64,000 nt of DNA, taken from contig CM037591.1 in assembly GCA_021018995.1 (NCBI GenBank), positions 69,777,901-69,841,900 on the forward strand, given 5' to 3'. The notes beneath the pieces were generated by a model that worked only from the letters and a program-made list of their open reading frames with translations, was not told the DNA's origin and searched no databases. Both the position numbers and the translations under genes were made by a program. Of this stretch, positions 33,540-44,357 are shown in pieces. This stretch comes from Chloranthus sessilifolius. Its lineage: Eukaryota; Streptophyta; Magnoliopsida; Chloranthales; Chloranthaceae. Positions within the stretch are counted from its first letter, which is position 1. Every line of letters begins with the position of its first letter.

Positions 33540-34561
33540 TATGGATGAGTTGGTAGCTCGACAGGCCTTTGAGGAACTTAGTTATACTCAGAGGGAGTTG
33601 ATGTGCCTCCCATAAAGATATGTCCTCTAGGGTTTCCAACTGGCCATGATGAAGAATAGCTACTCTCTCTCCTACTAATTAAAATAACTAGTTACCCAAC
33701 TTGAGCTTCTAACTTAAAAATAGATTGCTGAAGAGTGAGGAGTGGCTTCGATTGGTTTTGGTCATGCTACTGGAAATTTCCACATGTCTGCAACATGATA
33801 TCCTTTATGGCAACAGTATGGTCTCAAACTCTTATGGGGCAAAAAGGTACAGTAGGGTGCTAAGGATCTTCCTGAGATGGGCCATGGTTAGAACCATATG
33901 CATCTCCTTTTTGAGATGTTAAGTGTGATTTTATATCCAATAGAGGCTAAAATTTGGTCTTCCAAAGCTTTAACTTTGGGAGGCAATTCATCATTGACTT
34001 TAATTCATAAAATACTCCCCGCATAGGAGGCTTATTCCTTAAAGTCTTTGAATCTGTCTCCTTCGATGAATGGTTTTGCATTGGTTCCTCGCTAAGGGTC
34101 TCAAAAATTTCTCAAGCATCCTCTGTAGTCAGCATACGAAACATTCCTACACAAGCAACATCAATCATGTGTTGAGTTTATTCATTAAGGCCTTCATAGA
34201 AATCAAGCACTATTTTCTAGTGCAGGACCTCATGATGAGGGCACTTGTTCATAAGCTCGTTAAGACGCTTCCAGCTTCCCTTAAAAGATTCGACCAAAAA
34301 TTGATAAAACGTCGTGATAATCTTTAGGATTCAATTCACTTTACTAATTGGGAAGTACCTTGTAATAAACTTTGTTTGCAATTCTTCCCAGCTAGCAATT
34401 GTGTTACTGGGCAAAGAATTCAGCCACTGCTTTGCTTTCTCTTTAAGGGAGAATGGGAAGAGCCTCAAACGAGTGGTCTATTTTGACAAGTTTTTAATTT
34501 TAACAATTGTACAGATTTCTAGAAAACTTATTATATGCATATATGGATGGTCCTGTTGGCA
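33540..34561 (-). pseudogene. Element B gag, truncated by element C
   Basis: Near the right end the minus strand reads HPYMHIISFLEICTIVKIKN, then RLRLFPFSLKEKAKQWLNSL and IASWEELQTKFITRYFP, clear Athila-type gag. Leftward the frame decays. The N-terminal part is cut by the LTR of C at 34562 and would resume beyond the window's right end. Confidence 0.75.
34557..34561. repeat. Presumed target site TGGCA of element C
   Basis: The five bases preceding the LTR terminus TGTCTACC. The partner copy lies outside the window, so this is a prediction. Confidence 0.4.
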
Positions 34562-35653
34562 TGTCTACCTTCCCTTCAAATAGGGTTTAAAATCATTCAT
34601 AAAACTAGGAAGAACACACTCACACAGACCTGCAAGTAATCAGGGCCTATTGTAGCAAGTTTTAAAAAGATGGTAAGGGAATGTCCACAGGGAGGTTAGG
34701 TTAAAAATGTGGTAAATCTCTAGATCTGTAAGAGATCTGGCACCCTAACTAATGCTAAGTTAGCTAAAAGACAGGGGAGAGGTTAAAAAGGGGTTGTCAC
34801 TGAAGCTATACCAAAATTAAACAAAAACTAACTTAGATTGAGTTTAGGAATCTAGATCTTGCAGGGCAAGGGAGTTAAAAACAGAAAATGGAGAAGAGTA
34901 GCTTGGAGATTGGTCTCACGGAATTCAGATTAGGTTAATCATGCCACAGAGGTTCAGGGCACACAATTCCCTCAACTGGCTATAAGCAAAGCTGCAGGGT
35001 AGAAGACTCCACTCCAAATCATAGGATCTAGCTGGTCTTAAGGCTATGATCTGTCCACTTGAATGGTCACAGACCATCCTATAGACTTTATCTTATCCAG
35101 GGATTTACAACAGATGAATCCAATTGGAGCCTGAGCTTGGACTAATCTTAGGGCTATGTTCTGTCCACTTTAATGGTCACAGATCATCCTAGGGATCTCC
35201 TCTAAAGTAAAAGCATCAATCAGAATAATTAAAATCACTACATATGCTGCAATTCCAAGGTCACAGACTCAGGGAATTACAGGAGTATCAGATTCAGGGA
35301 GATCAGATGGTATCCAAGAGGTCTACCAGTTAAGTGGGTGAGCTGATCTATAGACTCCTCTACACAAATTTGATCGAGCACCAAATGAAACCAAAGGAAC
35401 TTTAGATCTAATTATAGCATTAAAAACAATATTTACATTGCAATCAAACTCACTCTATAATGGAAATGCTCTCAGATCTATAGTCTGTGCAGCAGTGAAC
35501 CCACAATAGCACTCTCAACCTCACCCAATTATAGATCTAACCTTTCCCCTCGCTACTCCAGGGGAATTAGCCAACCATTGTTGGGCTAAAGGAGGGAAAA
35601 TTGAATTTCTCTGCAAGCCCTAATCTCCAGAATTTTTCTTAGATCTCGATCTC

Positions 35654-35673
35654 CCCCCAATTGCAATTGGGGG
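35654..35673. promoter_or_regulatory. Perfect palindrome beside the TATA box of C 3' LTR
   Basis: CCCCCAATTG joined to CAATTGGGGG with no spacer, 4 bp downstream of the minus-strand TATATATA (35678-35685). Both are unchanged in the other LTR (63335-63354, 63359-63366), although the surrounding sequence has diverged. Could form a hairpin at the transcript start or be an initiator-region binding site. Confidence 0.75.
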
Positions 35674-35677
35674 TCTC

Positions 35678-35685
35678 TATATATA
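35678..35685 (-). promoter_or_regulatory. TATA box of element C 3' LTR
   Basis: TATATATA within CTATATATAG, conserved at 63359-63366. Confidence 0.6.
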
Positions 35686-35892
35686 GCTTTCTCCTTTTTT
35701 TTCCCACCAAAAGTCCTTTCTAGAAGGTCCTCAGAGTTTGTTAGGATTCTGTTAGAGCACGTGGGTCGGTTAGGGTTTCCTAGGGCATCTTCTAGAACTG
35801 TCGTGCCGGTCACCAAGTGCCTCGAGTTGCATACAGCAGGTCACCAAGTCATAGCGTGTGCATAGCTGAGTTTCTGAGAAGTTCTGCACACG

Positions 35893-36330
35893 ATTTCGAC
35901 AGGTTGGGGAAGCTTCCGACAAGTTCTGAAAAATCCTTTTAGTCCTTTCGCCAGGTTATAGCTTTGCATTCCATCACTTCGATGGGATGGCTCTCACTCC
36001 TATCGAAAGGCTCAAACATCCTTCGATAGCTGTTGTTCTAGCACCTCCATTTTGTTAGGTTCAGGCGGTCTTCTGATAGGTTTTGGAGACCTTTTGATAG
36101 GTTCAGGAACCCTTCGATAGGTTCCCTTTTCTCCTCAGGTAGATTTCATCAGGATGAAATTTGTCTTTCTCTCAACTGTTCGGTAGGTTCTTGGATCCTA
36201 TCGAATTTCACAATCCTCACGACTTCTTCTTTCTGCCTTCAGATCCTATCGAAACCTCGCCAATCTGCACGAATTCCTCTAATTTAACTCTTAGCTCCTA
36301 TCAAAATCTTCAGATGTCCTCTCAATAGGA
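35893..36330. repeat. TTCGATAGG motif cluster in C 3' LTR
   Basis: About twelve direct or inverted copies of TTCGATAGGTT, many degraded at the CG (TTTTGATAGG, CTTCTGATAGG). They lie 210-640 bp upstream of the TATA box on the minus strand. The other LTR has the same sites at 63575-64000, mostly with CG intact. Confidence 0.85.
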
Positions 36331-36603
36331 TGTTTTTAGCCTGTCTTCACTTCCTTCGCCTTGTTTTGCTGTACCCAAGTACTCTAAGGGTCCAGTAATG
36401 TGCTACCCTCTGGTGCGCTATTGCTAGGTCTGTCCTGTGCTGAGAGATGGCCCCTTTGTGAGCATTCTTAAGTGGTTTTCTACATTTTTATCATCTTTTA
36501 TTGATGTCTACAAAATACACTCGACAGAGGCTTATTAGTGTGCTCACAGGTCTATCAATGGTCAGGTTAAAGAGTGAAAAGTAGCATTTTTCACCACTTA
36601 ACA

Positions 36604-36620
36604 CACCCCCAAACCTAAGC
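36604..36620 (-). promoter_or_regulatory. Element C 3' polypurine tract
   Basis: Minus strand CTTAGGTTTGGGGGTG abuts the LTR start TGTTAAG. Confidence 0.8.
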
Positions 36621-38165
36621 TTTGCTAGTCCCTGAGCAAAGGAGGATTAAAAAGAATTTAAAATGCCACTTTCGTAGGGAGCACGGATGCATTTAGCATA
36701 TGCACCAAGCCTTTTAAACCCCTAGGTGATCCCTAGCGGAGGAGTGAAGTCTCTTGAGTGTTTTCAGTGAAGGTACCCACAAACTTCTCCAATTAAATTT
36801 AGTTAACCATAGTGCAACCGGTTAAAGCAGAGTTTGAGTAGATAAAATGGATTCACACCATGCACCTTTAGAGGAATTTCAACAGGGAGAGCATCCCTTT
36901 GGATCATGAAAGTCCGCTGCAATTTCTTCATCATCACTCAGTTCATGTTAAGGCCTTTCTTTCAAAATTTTGATGCAGAGCTCACCATTCATTTAAGCTT
37001 TCTGTGCTGAAACTACCCCTGTCAAATTAGATTGCAGGTCCAATTCTCACCAGGGCTGCTCACTCATTAATACAAGGAAGAGGGGTGTATCATATCACTC
37101 AGCTCAAGAACAGTTGCAACCCTCAAATAGGACTGCAAGCATGAGCATAGGCATTGCTCTGATTTCTGACTTCTCCAGCTCCTTACACCATAGATTAAAC
37201 AGATCCTTATCTCCGCATGACGGCTCAATCCATATCAGATCAGTAAGGTCTTTTTATTGGGTTGTAATGTGGCTTAGGGATGAGGTTTGTAAAAAATAAA
37301 AGGGGAGAATGGGATTCAAAATTGAGAAATTAACAAGGTAAGGAGGTGACATATACACCTTCATTTTAGCAAAGATCCATCTTCTTTTTGAATTTGTAGA
37401 GGCAAAGTGGCCAGCTTTTTCTCTTCTTTTTCAAAATATCCAACGAAATGACTTCTCCTTCTCATTCTTTTGTTTTGCTTTTCTGTTTTCTTTTTTTATT
37501 TTTTTATGGGCAGGAATGCCACAATGGCCACCAAATGAAATTCGTTCTCTTTCGACCAAAAGTCAAACCTTGCTCCTCTAACCTCACTTCTCCTTCTTTT
37601 TCCTGATTTCTCAGATCAAGGGTGAACTGAAACAGGCCAAGGGATTTTGGGTTCAAATTTCCTGGTTTTTAGCAAAGAAAATTTAGGATTTTTAAGGCTC
37701 AAATGGTGTGTATCAAGGGCAGTTCAAAGGTGGAAGATTTTAAGCTCAAACTGTCCAAGGGATAGCCTTACTTCATGTCCTCAATGTCATGAATGTTGTC
37801 AAGTTGTTTCAATTTGGATGTGCCTAACTTCTAGTGGTCAAGATTAGGTCCAATCAGTCCTCAAAGTAGAAAAAATTTGCCACAGCACTCTTCAAAGAAA
37901 AATTTTCAGGCCCAAGTCTCACTGGGGATGGCCTTCCATCAAATTTTATGAGGGGTATCCTCACAATTTTCTCTCCTTTCAGGTTCACTAAACCTCAATT
38001 TTTATTTTCAAAATTTGTTGACATTCACTTCATGAACAATGTTAAAACTCCAGTTGATTTCAATTCCAAAAAAAAGTTTTCTAAATTAGGTGAGAGTTCA
38101 CTTTATTTTCTCAAACTCCATTTTACACCTGGCTGCACTGAAATTAATTAATTTATTGGCATACA
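36621..38165 (-). other. Element C 3' noncoding region
   Basis: 1.5 kb with no supported ORF. Homologous at its left end to 23453 onward (GCCACTTTCGTAGGGAGCAC) and at its right end to the internal polypurine boxes of A and B. Pyrimidine-rich around 37390-37500. Confidence 0.7.
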
Positions 38166-38169
38166 TGCC

Positions 38170-38202
38170 ACACCCCCAAACCTAAATTAAACAATGTCCT
38201 CA
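38170..38202 (-). promoter_or_regulatory. Internal polypurine box of element C
   Basis: Minus strand TGAGGACATTGT (38202-38191) then TTTAGGTTTGGGGGTGTG, almost a copy of the terminal tract at 36604-36620. Confidence 0.65.
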
Positions 38203-38486
38203 CTGTTTATAGCATAGTGGGTGTAGCCGTGCAGACATCCAGAAAAAAAAAAAAAATTAATTAGACAAGCAGAAAAAAATGGAATAAACAAAGCATTTTA
38301 TTAAAAATAGCAGATAGCCAGTACAATGGTCAAGCACAAGGATGCGAAAGGTAAGACATACATGTGGACAAAATATCCTTGGCAAACTAAAAGCCTTCCT
38401 CCTGGCTCAGGGATATCCTCAGCCTGCGTCAGGTGGAAGAGGAACTGCAAGCCAGGAGGGGAGGAAGAAAAGGAAAAAGAGCAGGA

Positions 38487-38723
38487 TCAGGGGGCAGGGG
38501 GTGGGGTGGCGGAGGAGGATGGGGATGGAGAAGCCGGTGGCTTGATCTTCTGCCTCTTCTTCTCCCTCTTTTCTTTTTTCTTTTCCTCCTTGGTGAGGAT
38601 CCACTGTACCTTCTCATATTCATCCCAGAGGAATTGCAACGGGTCTGGTTCCTTGGGCGATGGTGGCTTCAGCCATAAGAGGGAGAGTTGGGCTGGAGTC
38701 AAGGTGGGCTTGTCATCCGCCAT
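38487..38723 (-). CDS. Small charged ORF of element C (78 residues)
   Basis: MADDKPTLTPAQLSLLWL, then a DPLQFLWDEYEKVQWILT segment, then a run of Lys/Glu (EEKKKEKREKKRQK) and a Pro/Ser tail. It looks like a folded helix plus a basic tail. I do not recognise it. It starts at an ATG at 38723, between the motif array and the internal polypurine box, the slot of the env-like ORF in A. It may be a remnant or only a chance ORF. G-rich plus-strand ORFs over it (38326-38745) are shadows. Confidence 0.4.
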   Translation of the reverse strand: MADDKPTLTPAQLSLLWLKPPSPKEPDPLQFLWDEYEKVQWILTKEEKKKEKREKKRQKIKPPASPSPSSSATPPPAP

Positions 38724-39020
38724 GATTATGAGAGGGATTGCTTAGGTTAGAGGGGGATGAATGGGAAGAAGTCGAGCCATTTGTATCTATTTAAGGTCGG
38801 TGCATGTTGGAATATGAAGCGGCGTATTCAATATCGCCGCCTTCCAAGGCAAGGAGTGAATGGTTAATTCCACCATTCATTATGCGGAACGAAGTCGTGC
38901 ATTAACTGGCAGCCTATATTTAGCATTGGGAGTTACGGCGTAATGCAGAAACCCATGAGGGTTAAGAGTGTAAATATGCACCAAAAGCACAAATGCACCA
39001 CAAGCATGTAAAGAGTGAAT

Positions 39021-39385
39021 ACGCTTTCGATAGGATGAGTTTTTACGATTTCGACAGGTTAAGGCTTCCTATCGAATTCTCACTAGTATGCAGTTTGCAC
39101 TGGAATGCTCCGATAGGTTCAATCCATCCTATCGAAATGAATGATCATCGCTTTCGATAGGATAAAGCATTCAACTCGATAGGAAGCCGATAGGTGGAAA
39201 CATTCTTTTGATAGGTTGGATAATACATTCTTCATCCTGTCGATAGGTTCCAGATAGGAGTCCAGAACCTATCGCACAATTGATCTCACCTATTGATAAG
39301 TCTCAGCACCTATCAAAATCCTCACCAATCCTATCGACGTCAGCAACTGACCTAGCGAAAGGTCCAAATGACCTATCGAGAGGTC
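39021..39385. repeat. TTCGATAGG motif array downstream of integrase in C
   Basis: About 16 copies in both orientations, for example 39025-39034, 39068-39076, 39110-39120, 39128-39136, 39152-39161, 39187-39194, 39239-39250, 39329-39338 and 39370-39380. Spacing is irregular, 10-45 bp. The motif is that of the C LTRs. Confidence 0.9.
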
Positions 39386-39598
39386 CTATAAGCTCAGAAA
39401 CATAGCCTATGTGTGTGGTGCTCTAGCCTTAGCACCCAGCAAGACTTTTGCTATGCTACCATTCAGTTCATTTTTCTTCTGACCTCGTTCCCATGGTCCC
39501 TAGACTGTAGGTCATTTTATTGCAGAAAAATAACATGGGAAATAATCAAAATAGAAACCAAATATTGTACATATGATATAAATTGAAGTCAGGTATTA

Positions 39599-40700
39599 AC
39601 CTGGAGGATCCTGAAGAGCAATGATCTCCTCAGGCTCATAAATATTATTGACACAAAGTTTCAGCCTCTGGCCATTGACCTTCATGATTCTCCCATCTGT
39701 AGGGTCCATGACTTCGACAGCTCCAGATGGAGAAACGTGTACAACTGTGAAAGGTCCATCCTATCTGGACTGCAACTTTCCTGGAAAGAATTTCAATCTA
39801 GAGTTAAACATCCATACCTTGTCATTTATCTTGAAATCTTTTCGTAGTAAGTATCTGTCATGGAAGGCTTTGATCTTCTCCTTGTAGATTCAAGAATTGG
39901 CATATGCTTCTAATCTCAACTCATTCAGCTCGGATAACTGGAGTTTCCTATGTATACCAGCTGAGTTCAAGTCAGAATTTATTGCTCTGATAGCCCAGTA
40001 TGCTTTGTGTTCCAACTCAACAGGCAAGTGGCATGCTTTGCCATATACTAGTCTGAATGGGGACATACCTATGGGGGTTTTATAGGCAGTCCTGTAAGCC
40101 CATAAGGCATCTGTCAATTTTATAAACCAGTCCCTTCTGTCAGTTCTCACAATCTTCTCTAAAATGTGTTTGATTTCCCTGTTGGAAATCTCTACTTGCC
40201 CACTGGTTTGTGGGTGGTAGGGAGTGGCTACTCTGTGGGTCACAAAGTATCTTTCCATCAGCTTATCAAAAGGTTTATTACAGAAGTGGCTTCCCCCATC
40301 ACTAATAATAGCCTTAGGGATGCCAAACCTCGAGAAGATGTTGTCTTTCAGAAAGTTGATGACAACCTTGTGGTCATTTGTTCTTGTAGCTATGGCCTCT
40401 ACCCATTTGGACACATAGTCAACAGCTACAAAGATGAAATTATATCCATATGAAGGGGGGAAAGGTCCCATAAAATCGATTCCCCAAATATCAAACAATT
40501 CGACAACAAGTATACGTTGCAAAGGCATGGAATTTTTCTTTGTAATGCTACCCATTTGCTGACATCGAGGATAAGCTTTACAATGCTGCCGAACATCTTT
40601 GAATAAAGTAGGCCAATAAAAACCACTTTGAAGCACTTTTGCCGCAGTCTTGTTACCATTGAAGTGGCCCCCACAAGCCTATTCATGGCACATTGTTAGA
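39599..40700 (-). CDS. Element C integrase (Athila type), one long open segment
   Basis: 40636-39890 is open for 248 residues. It has the end of the zinc-binding domain ([12 protein letters not shown]), [11 protein letters not shown] (first Asp), [11 protein letters not shown] (second Asp) and [14 protein letters not shown] (Glu), so the catalytic triad is intact. The [20 protein letters not shown] block is typical of this lineage. Just upstream a stop interrupts the zinc finger near 40680. Downstream the C-terminal domain continues in broken frame to a stop near 39600, with phrases such as [16 protein letters not shown]. It integrates element cDNA; here it could not be made from an intact polyprotein. 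Confidence 0.88.
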
Positions 40701-40879
40701 ATGTTTTGAAACTCTATTTCAGGTACACAATGTCCTATCACCTGGTTTGCGCAATGCTTAAAGAGGTAAGGATCCTCCCACATGTAGTGTCGAATCTGTG
40801 AGAAATATAGACTTCGATCATCCTTGTTCCAATGTGGAGGGATCCTACCCACAGCAAGGTAATTAACTATATTGGCAAA

Positions 40880-41119
40880 TCAAGGCATACTTATCTGCAC
40901 AGTAAAGAGCTGCTCATCTGGGAAGGAGTCATTAATGGGCAAGCTCTCTGTTTCAGCTGCTGGGATCCTTGACAGATGGTCAGCCACCACGTTCTCAACT
41001 CCCTTCTTGTCTTTAATCTCCAAATTGAATTCCTGCAAGAGAAGAATCCATTTGATTAGTCTTGCTTTAGCTTCCTTTTTGGACAAGAGGTATTTCAGAG
41101 CCGAGTGGTCAGTGAACAC
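40880..41119 (-). pseudogene. Element C RNase H C-terminal part
   Basis: [24 protein letters not shown], then [20 protein letters not shown], the conserved RNase H end of Ty3/gypsy pol. Separated from the RT ORF by a stop near 41125. The linker to integrase (40880-40700) reads on in broken frame. Confidence 0.85.
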
Positions 41120-41128
41120 AATGATTTT

Positions 41129-42350
41129 TTATCCCAACACATAAGACTTGAATTTTTGTAATGCAAATACAATGGCTAATAGCTCTTTCTCAGTTGTAGT
41201 ATAATTAAATTGAGCATCAACCATTGATTTACTAGCATATGCTACCACAGAAGGTGCCTTGTCTTTTCTTTGACCCAAAACTGTCCCAATGGCAAAGTCT
41301 GATGCATCACACATCATCTCAAATGGTAGAGAGAAGTCAGGGGCTTGCAAGATAGGAGTTGTAGTCAAACAAGACTTTAACAGTTCAAAAGCAGCTCGGC
41401 ATTTATCATTAAAGTCAAAAGGAACATCTTGGCACAACAGGTGACAAAGGGGTTTGGAGATTTTGCTGAAGTCCTTGATGAACCTCCTATAAAACCCAGC
41501 ATGGCCCAGAAATGACCTAACTTGTTTGACAGTTTTGGGAGGGGGCGTATGAGCAATTAAATCAATCTTAGCTTGATCAACCTCGATCCCTCTGTGAGAG
41601 ACAACATGTCCTAGAACAGTGCCTTGAGTCACCATGAAGTGACTCTTCTCCCAACTCAGAACTAGGTTGATCTCCTCACACCTTTGTAGCACAGAGCTAA
41701 GATGGTGCAGGCATTGGCTAAAATCATCTCCATAAATGGAGAAATCATCCATAAAGATCTCCAAAAACTTATCAATCATGTCAGAGAAGATAGCATACAT
41801 GCATCTTTGGAAAGTGGCAGGTGCATTACACAACCTAAATGACATCCTTTTGTATGCAAAGGTTCCAAATGGGCAAGTGAATATGGTTTTTTCTTGGTCC
41901 TGGGGGTAGACAGGGATCTGATTGTACCCTGAATATCCATAAGAAAACAGTAATAGGCCTTGCTTGCCAGCTTGTCCAAAATTTAATCTATGAAGGGAAA
42001 TGGGAAGTGATCCTTGCTGGTTTTTTCATTGAGCTTTCGGTAATCTATGCATACCCTCCAACCAGTGGTCTGTCTGGTTGGAATCAGCTCACCTGAATCT
42101 GCTTCAACAACTGTAATGTCGGATTTCTTCAACAACTATAATACCTGGGTAGGTGCTACCCATTGAGAATCCGAGATGGGGTAAATTATCCCAGCATCTA
42201 GGAGTTTGACTACCTCCTTCATCACAACCTCCTGCATGTGTGGGTTGAGTTTTCTTTGCGTCTCTCTGGAAGGTTTGGAGTCTTCCTCAAGATGAATTTT
42301 ATGCATGCACATAGCAGGATTGATTCCCCCTAGGTCTGCAATGGTCCATC
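41129..42350 (-). CDS. Element C reverse transcriptase (Athila type), 5' part broken
   Basis: 41845-41129 is open for 238 residues. It has LCNAPATFQRCM, the catalytic IFMDDFSIYG, GHVVSHRGIEVDQAK and FLGHAGFYRRFIKDFSK. The RNase H start follows (MMCDASDFAIGTVLGQ, then TTTEKELLAIVFA). Upstream to about 42350 the fingers domain is readable with stops and a frameshift: AGIIYPISDSQWVAPTQV, then a GWRVCIDYRKLN segment. RT copies the element RNA into DNA. FMDDFS is the usual Athila form of the active site. Confidence 0.88.
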
Positions 42351-42371
42351 ATATTTCCTTCTTATGCCTTT

Positions 42372-42785
42372 TTAGTACACAAAGTAGATCTTTTCCTGCT
42401 CAAGAGTGAGGAAAGAAGAGATTATCATAGGCAATTTGTTGTTGTCTACTAAAAAGGCACATTTCAAAGCTTTTGGGAGTTGCTTTAACTCCACCTCTAG
42501 GGGATTGATGAGGGAGAGCAATAGGGGTGCCTTGGAGGGGGGTGGGAGAGGCAACAAAGCAAGCCTCCATGAATGGTGCTTTGCTGGTTCTATTTCAAAA
42601 GAGACAAGTTTCACATGCTCAATCTCAGAGGTGAGAACCTTCTCTACCTTTGTTTCCTTCCATACTTCAGCTAGCTCAATAAACCATTCCTTACCATGCA
42701 GCAGCATATTCAAATTTTCTTGCACAACCTCATCTATCACATCAAGAAAAAAATAGTCCTCATCGAGACGAGGTTGATTTCCTAT
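42372..42785 (-). pseudogene. Element C protease-RT connector, right side cut by element E
   Basis: Reads IGNQPRLDEDYFF at the E junction, then FLDVIDEVVQENL and to EQEKIYFVY. This is the stretch that follows FNVYNAA of the protease part (59571) in an uninterrupted element. The ORF at 42740-42372 is open for 122 residues. Confidence 0.7.
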
Positions 42786-44342
42786 TGTGCAACTGTGGGA
42801 ATCGAGACGATCCCGTCGCGACGATGCGCTCTAACGAAAAATATAGAGTCGCCACCCGGAGCTTTTGGTGTCTCGGGATACCTAATTCTTTTTATGAGCA
42901 CCGAAGCGCTAAAAATATGACTCTGAATCCGGTCCACACTAAAGGCTCTTGGGTAGGGGCTTTGGTTATCGATCGGGAAAGTTTTAGGCACCTGATCAAC
43001 CCGCTTAACGCGCTCTCTACTAATGGCTAAAAATAAAATAAAGTAAAAGATAAGAAAATAGCTTCCTCTTGCCAAAAGGGCTTAGAATTCTATTTGTGCC
43101 CCTCCGTTCCTACAAAAAGTCGGCTGCGTAACAGCACAAATGGGAGGATGGAGGGAGCTAGAAAGAGATAGGAGAAGAAAGGGGAGAGCTGGAGCCCTCG
43201 AGCCCTTGTAGCACCATAGAGAAGGCTTGAATGGTGGAAAAGGAGGTTCTAACCACTAAGGCCTACTAGCTAGGAGATGGAGAAGAGAGGCTAGGGGATC
43301 ACACACACCTAGGTTAATGGTTTTGGGTGTAAGAGCAAGCTTGGGAAGGATTTTTGAATACTAGATTTTAGGTGAAAATAGTGCACCAAAGGGAGGAAGA
43401 ACTTCTCACTTAGAGCTCTTTCTCTCTTAAGCAAAATTCTCAACCCTTAAACCAAGGGGAGGGAGGCTCTATTTATAGGAAATGGGTGGATTAGGAGGCT
43501 ACTTAGAGGCTAAGTAAGATTAGGAATTAGGTAATGGGTCATCTAAGGTTTCCTAGGATTTTAAGAGCTTGAAAAGGTGTGAAGGATCCTCCAATGGTGG
43601 ATGATGGGGTGAGGCCTTAACCCACTTGAAGGGGTGCAAATAGGCTTCAAAAGGGTGCAACATAACTAGCTAAACACACTCCAAAGGTCTAGGTGGTCAA
43701 CAAGTCAAACCCCAATCACAAATTTCAGGGTAAAATCTAATAGTTACTATTCATATGCCTGGCGCAACTATTAGTTGTGCCAGGCATATGTACAGTAAAA
43801 CAGTAATGTACAGTGCCTGGAAGTCAACTCGCGAGGATGGGGCCCACTTTTGAATCTGACACAACTATTATTTATGCCAGGCTTAAAATAAGGGAAAATT
43901 AGCCTGGCGCAACTAATAATTTATTACTGGCGCAACTATTAGTTGCGCCAAGTCCCTAAGGGGCCCACATGACTTTACATTCATGCCCGTCGGGCTCGAT
44001 TTGTCATATCTTTTGACGTATACCTCCGATTGGGGTGATCCTTGGACCGTTGGAAAGCTGACGATCTCTACTCCTCAATGGTATGAGACTCGATCATATT
44101 AGAGGGCTGTAGTCAGTTCCGGTATACCACTCATCATCCATAGCCTGGTAAGGTTAGGTTTAGGGTTCTAAGGGTTGGGATTGGTTTCTAAAGGTTTGGG
44201 ATAGATTCCTAAGGGATCTATGGTGATTCCTAAGGGTTTAGGGTGATTCTTAGGGGTTCCATACATGTCATCAAAAGCTCAAAATTGCACCTCTCTCGAA
44301 AGGTGTTTTGATCAGGCCTTGGGCCAAATTTGGGTGTCTACA
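42786..44342 (-). repeat. Element E 3' LTR
   Basis: TATAAATA at 43470-43477. Dyads at 43752-43790, 43856-43881, 43904-43920 and 43928-43950. Minus-strand ends TGTAGACACC...GTTGCACA. Confidence 0.9.
43752..43950. repeat. Dyad cluster in E 3' LTR
   Basis: 43752-43790 is a 39-bp palindrome: 18-nt arms from CATATGCC to GCGCAACT with a single mismatch (a CG to TG change) around a 3-nt centre. 43928-43950 is a 23-bp dyad with perfect TGGCGCAACT arms. Two degenerate copies lie between them. All are 275-470 bp upstream of the TATA box. Confidence 0.9.
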
Positions 44343-44357
44343 GATGCCCCTCTTTGG
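44343..44357 (-). promoter_or_regulatory. Element E 3' polypurine tract
   Basis: Minus strand AAAGAGGGGCATC next to TGTAGACACC, as in D. Confidence 0.8.

Larger units (their letters stand above)
32064..34561 (-). mobile_element. Element B (Athila-like, pol-less), right part
   Basis: Continuation of B after A. From left to right: internal polypurine box (32073-32106), a noncoding/short-ORF stretch, ATCGTAA motifs (33296-33480), then gag from about 33540 to 34561, where C interrupts it. Like A, it passes from gag to the motif region with no protease, RT or integrase. 32380-32850 holds nothing I recognise. Confidence 0.7.
34562..36603 (-). repeat. Element C 3' LTR
   Basis: Matches 62258-64000 along the visible length. 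Minus-strand ends TGTTAAG...GGTAGACA. TATATATA at 35678-35685, a perfect 20-bp palindrome at 35654-35673, and a TTCGATAGG motif cluster at 35893-36330. Confidence 0.92.

Noticed and set aside
38326..38745. 139-residue plus-strand ORF
   Set aside because: Low-complexity Glu/Gly-rich antisense of the C accessory ORF. No conserved domain.
39021..39385. CRISPR-like array
   Set aside because: Repeats are 9-11 bp, in both orientations and irregularly spaced, in a plant retrotransposon. Nothing else of a CRISPR system is present.
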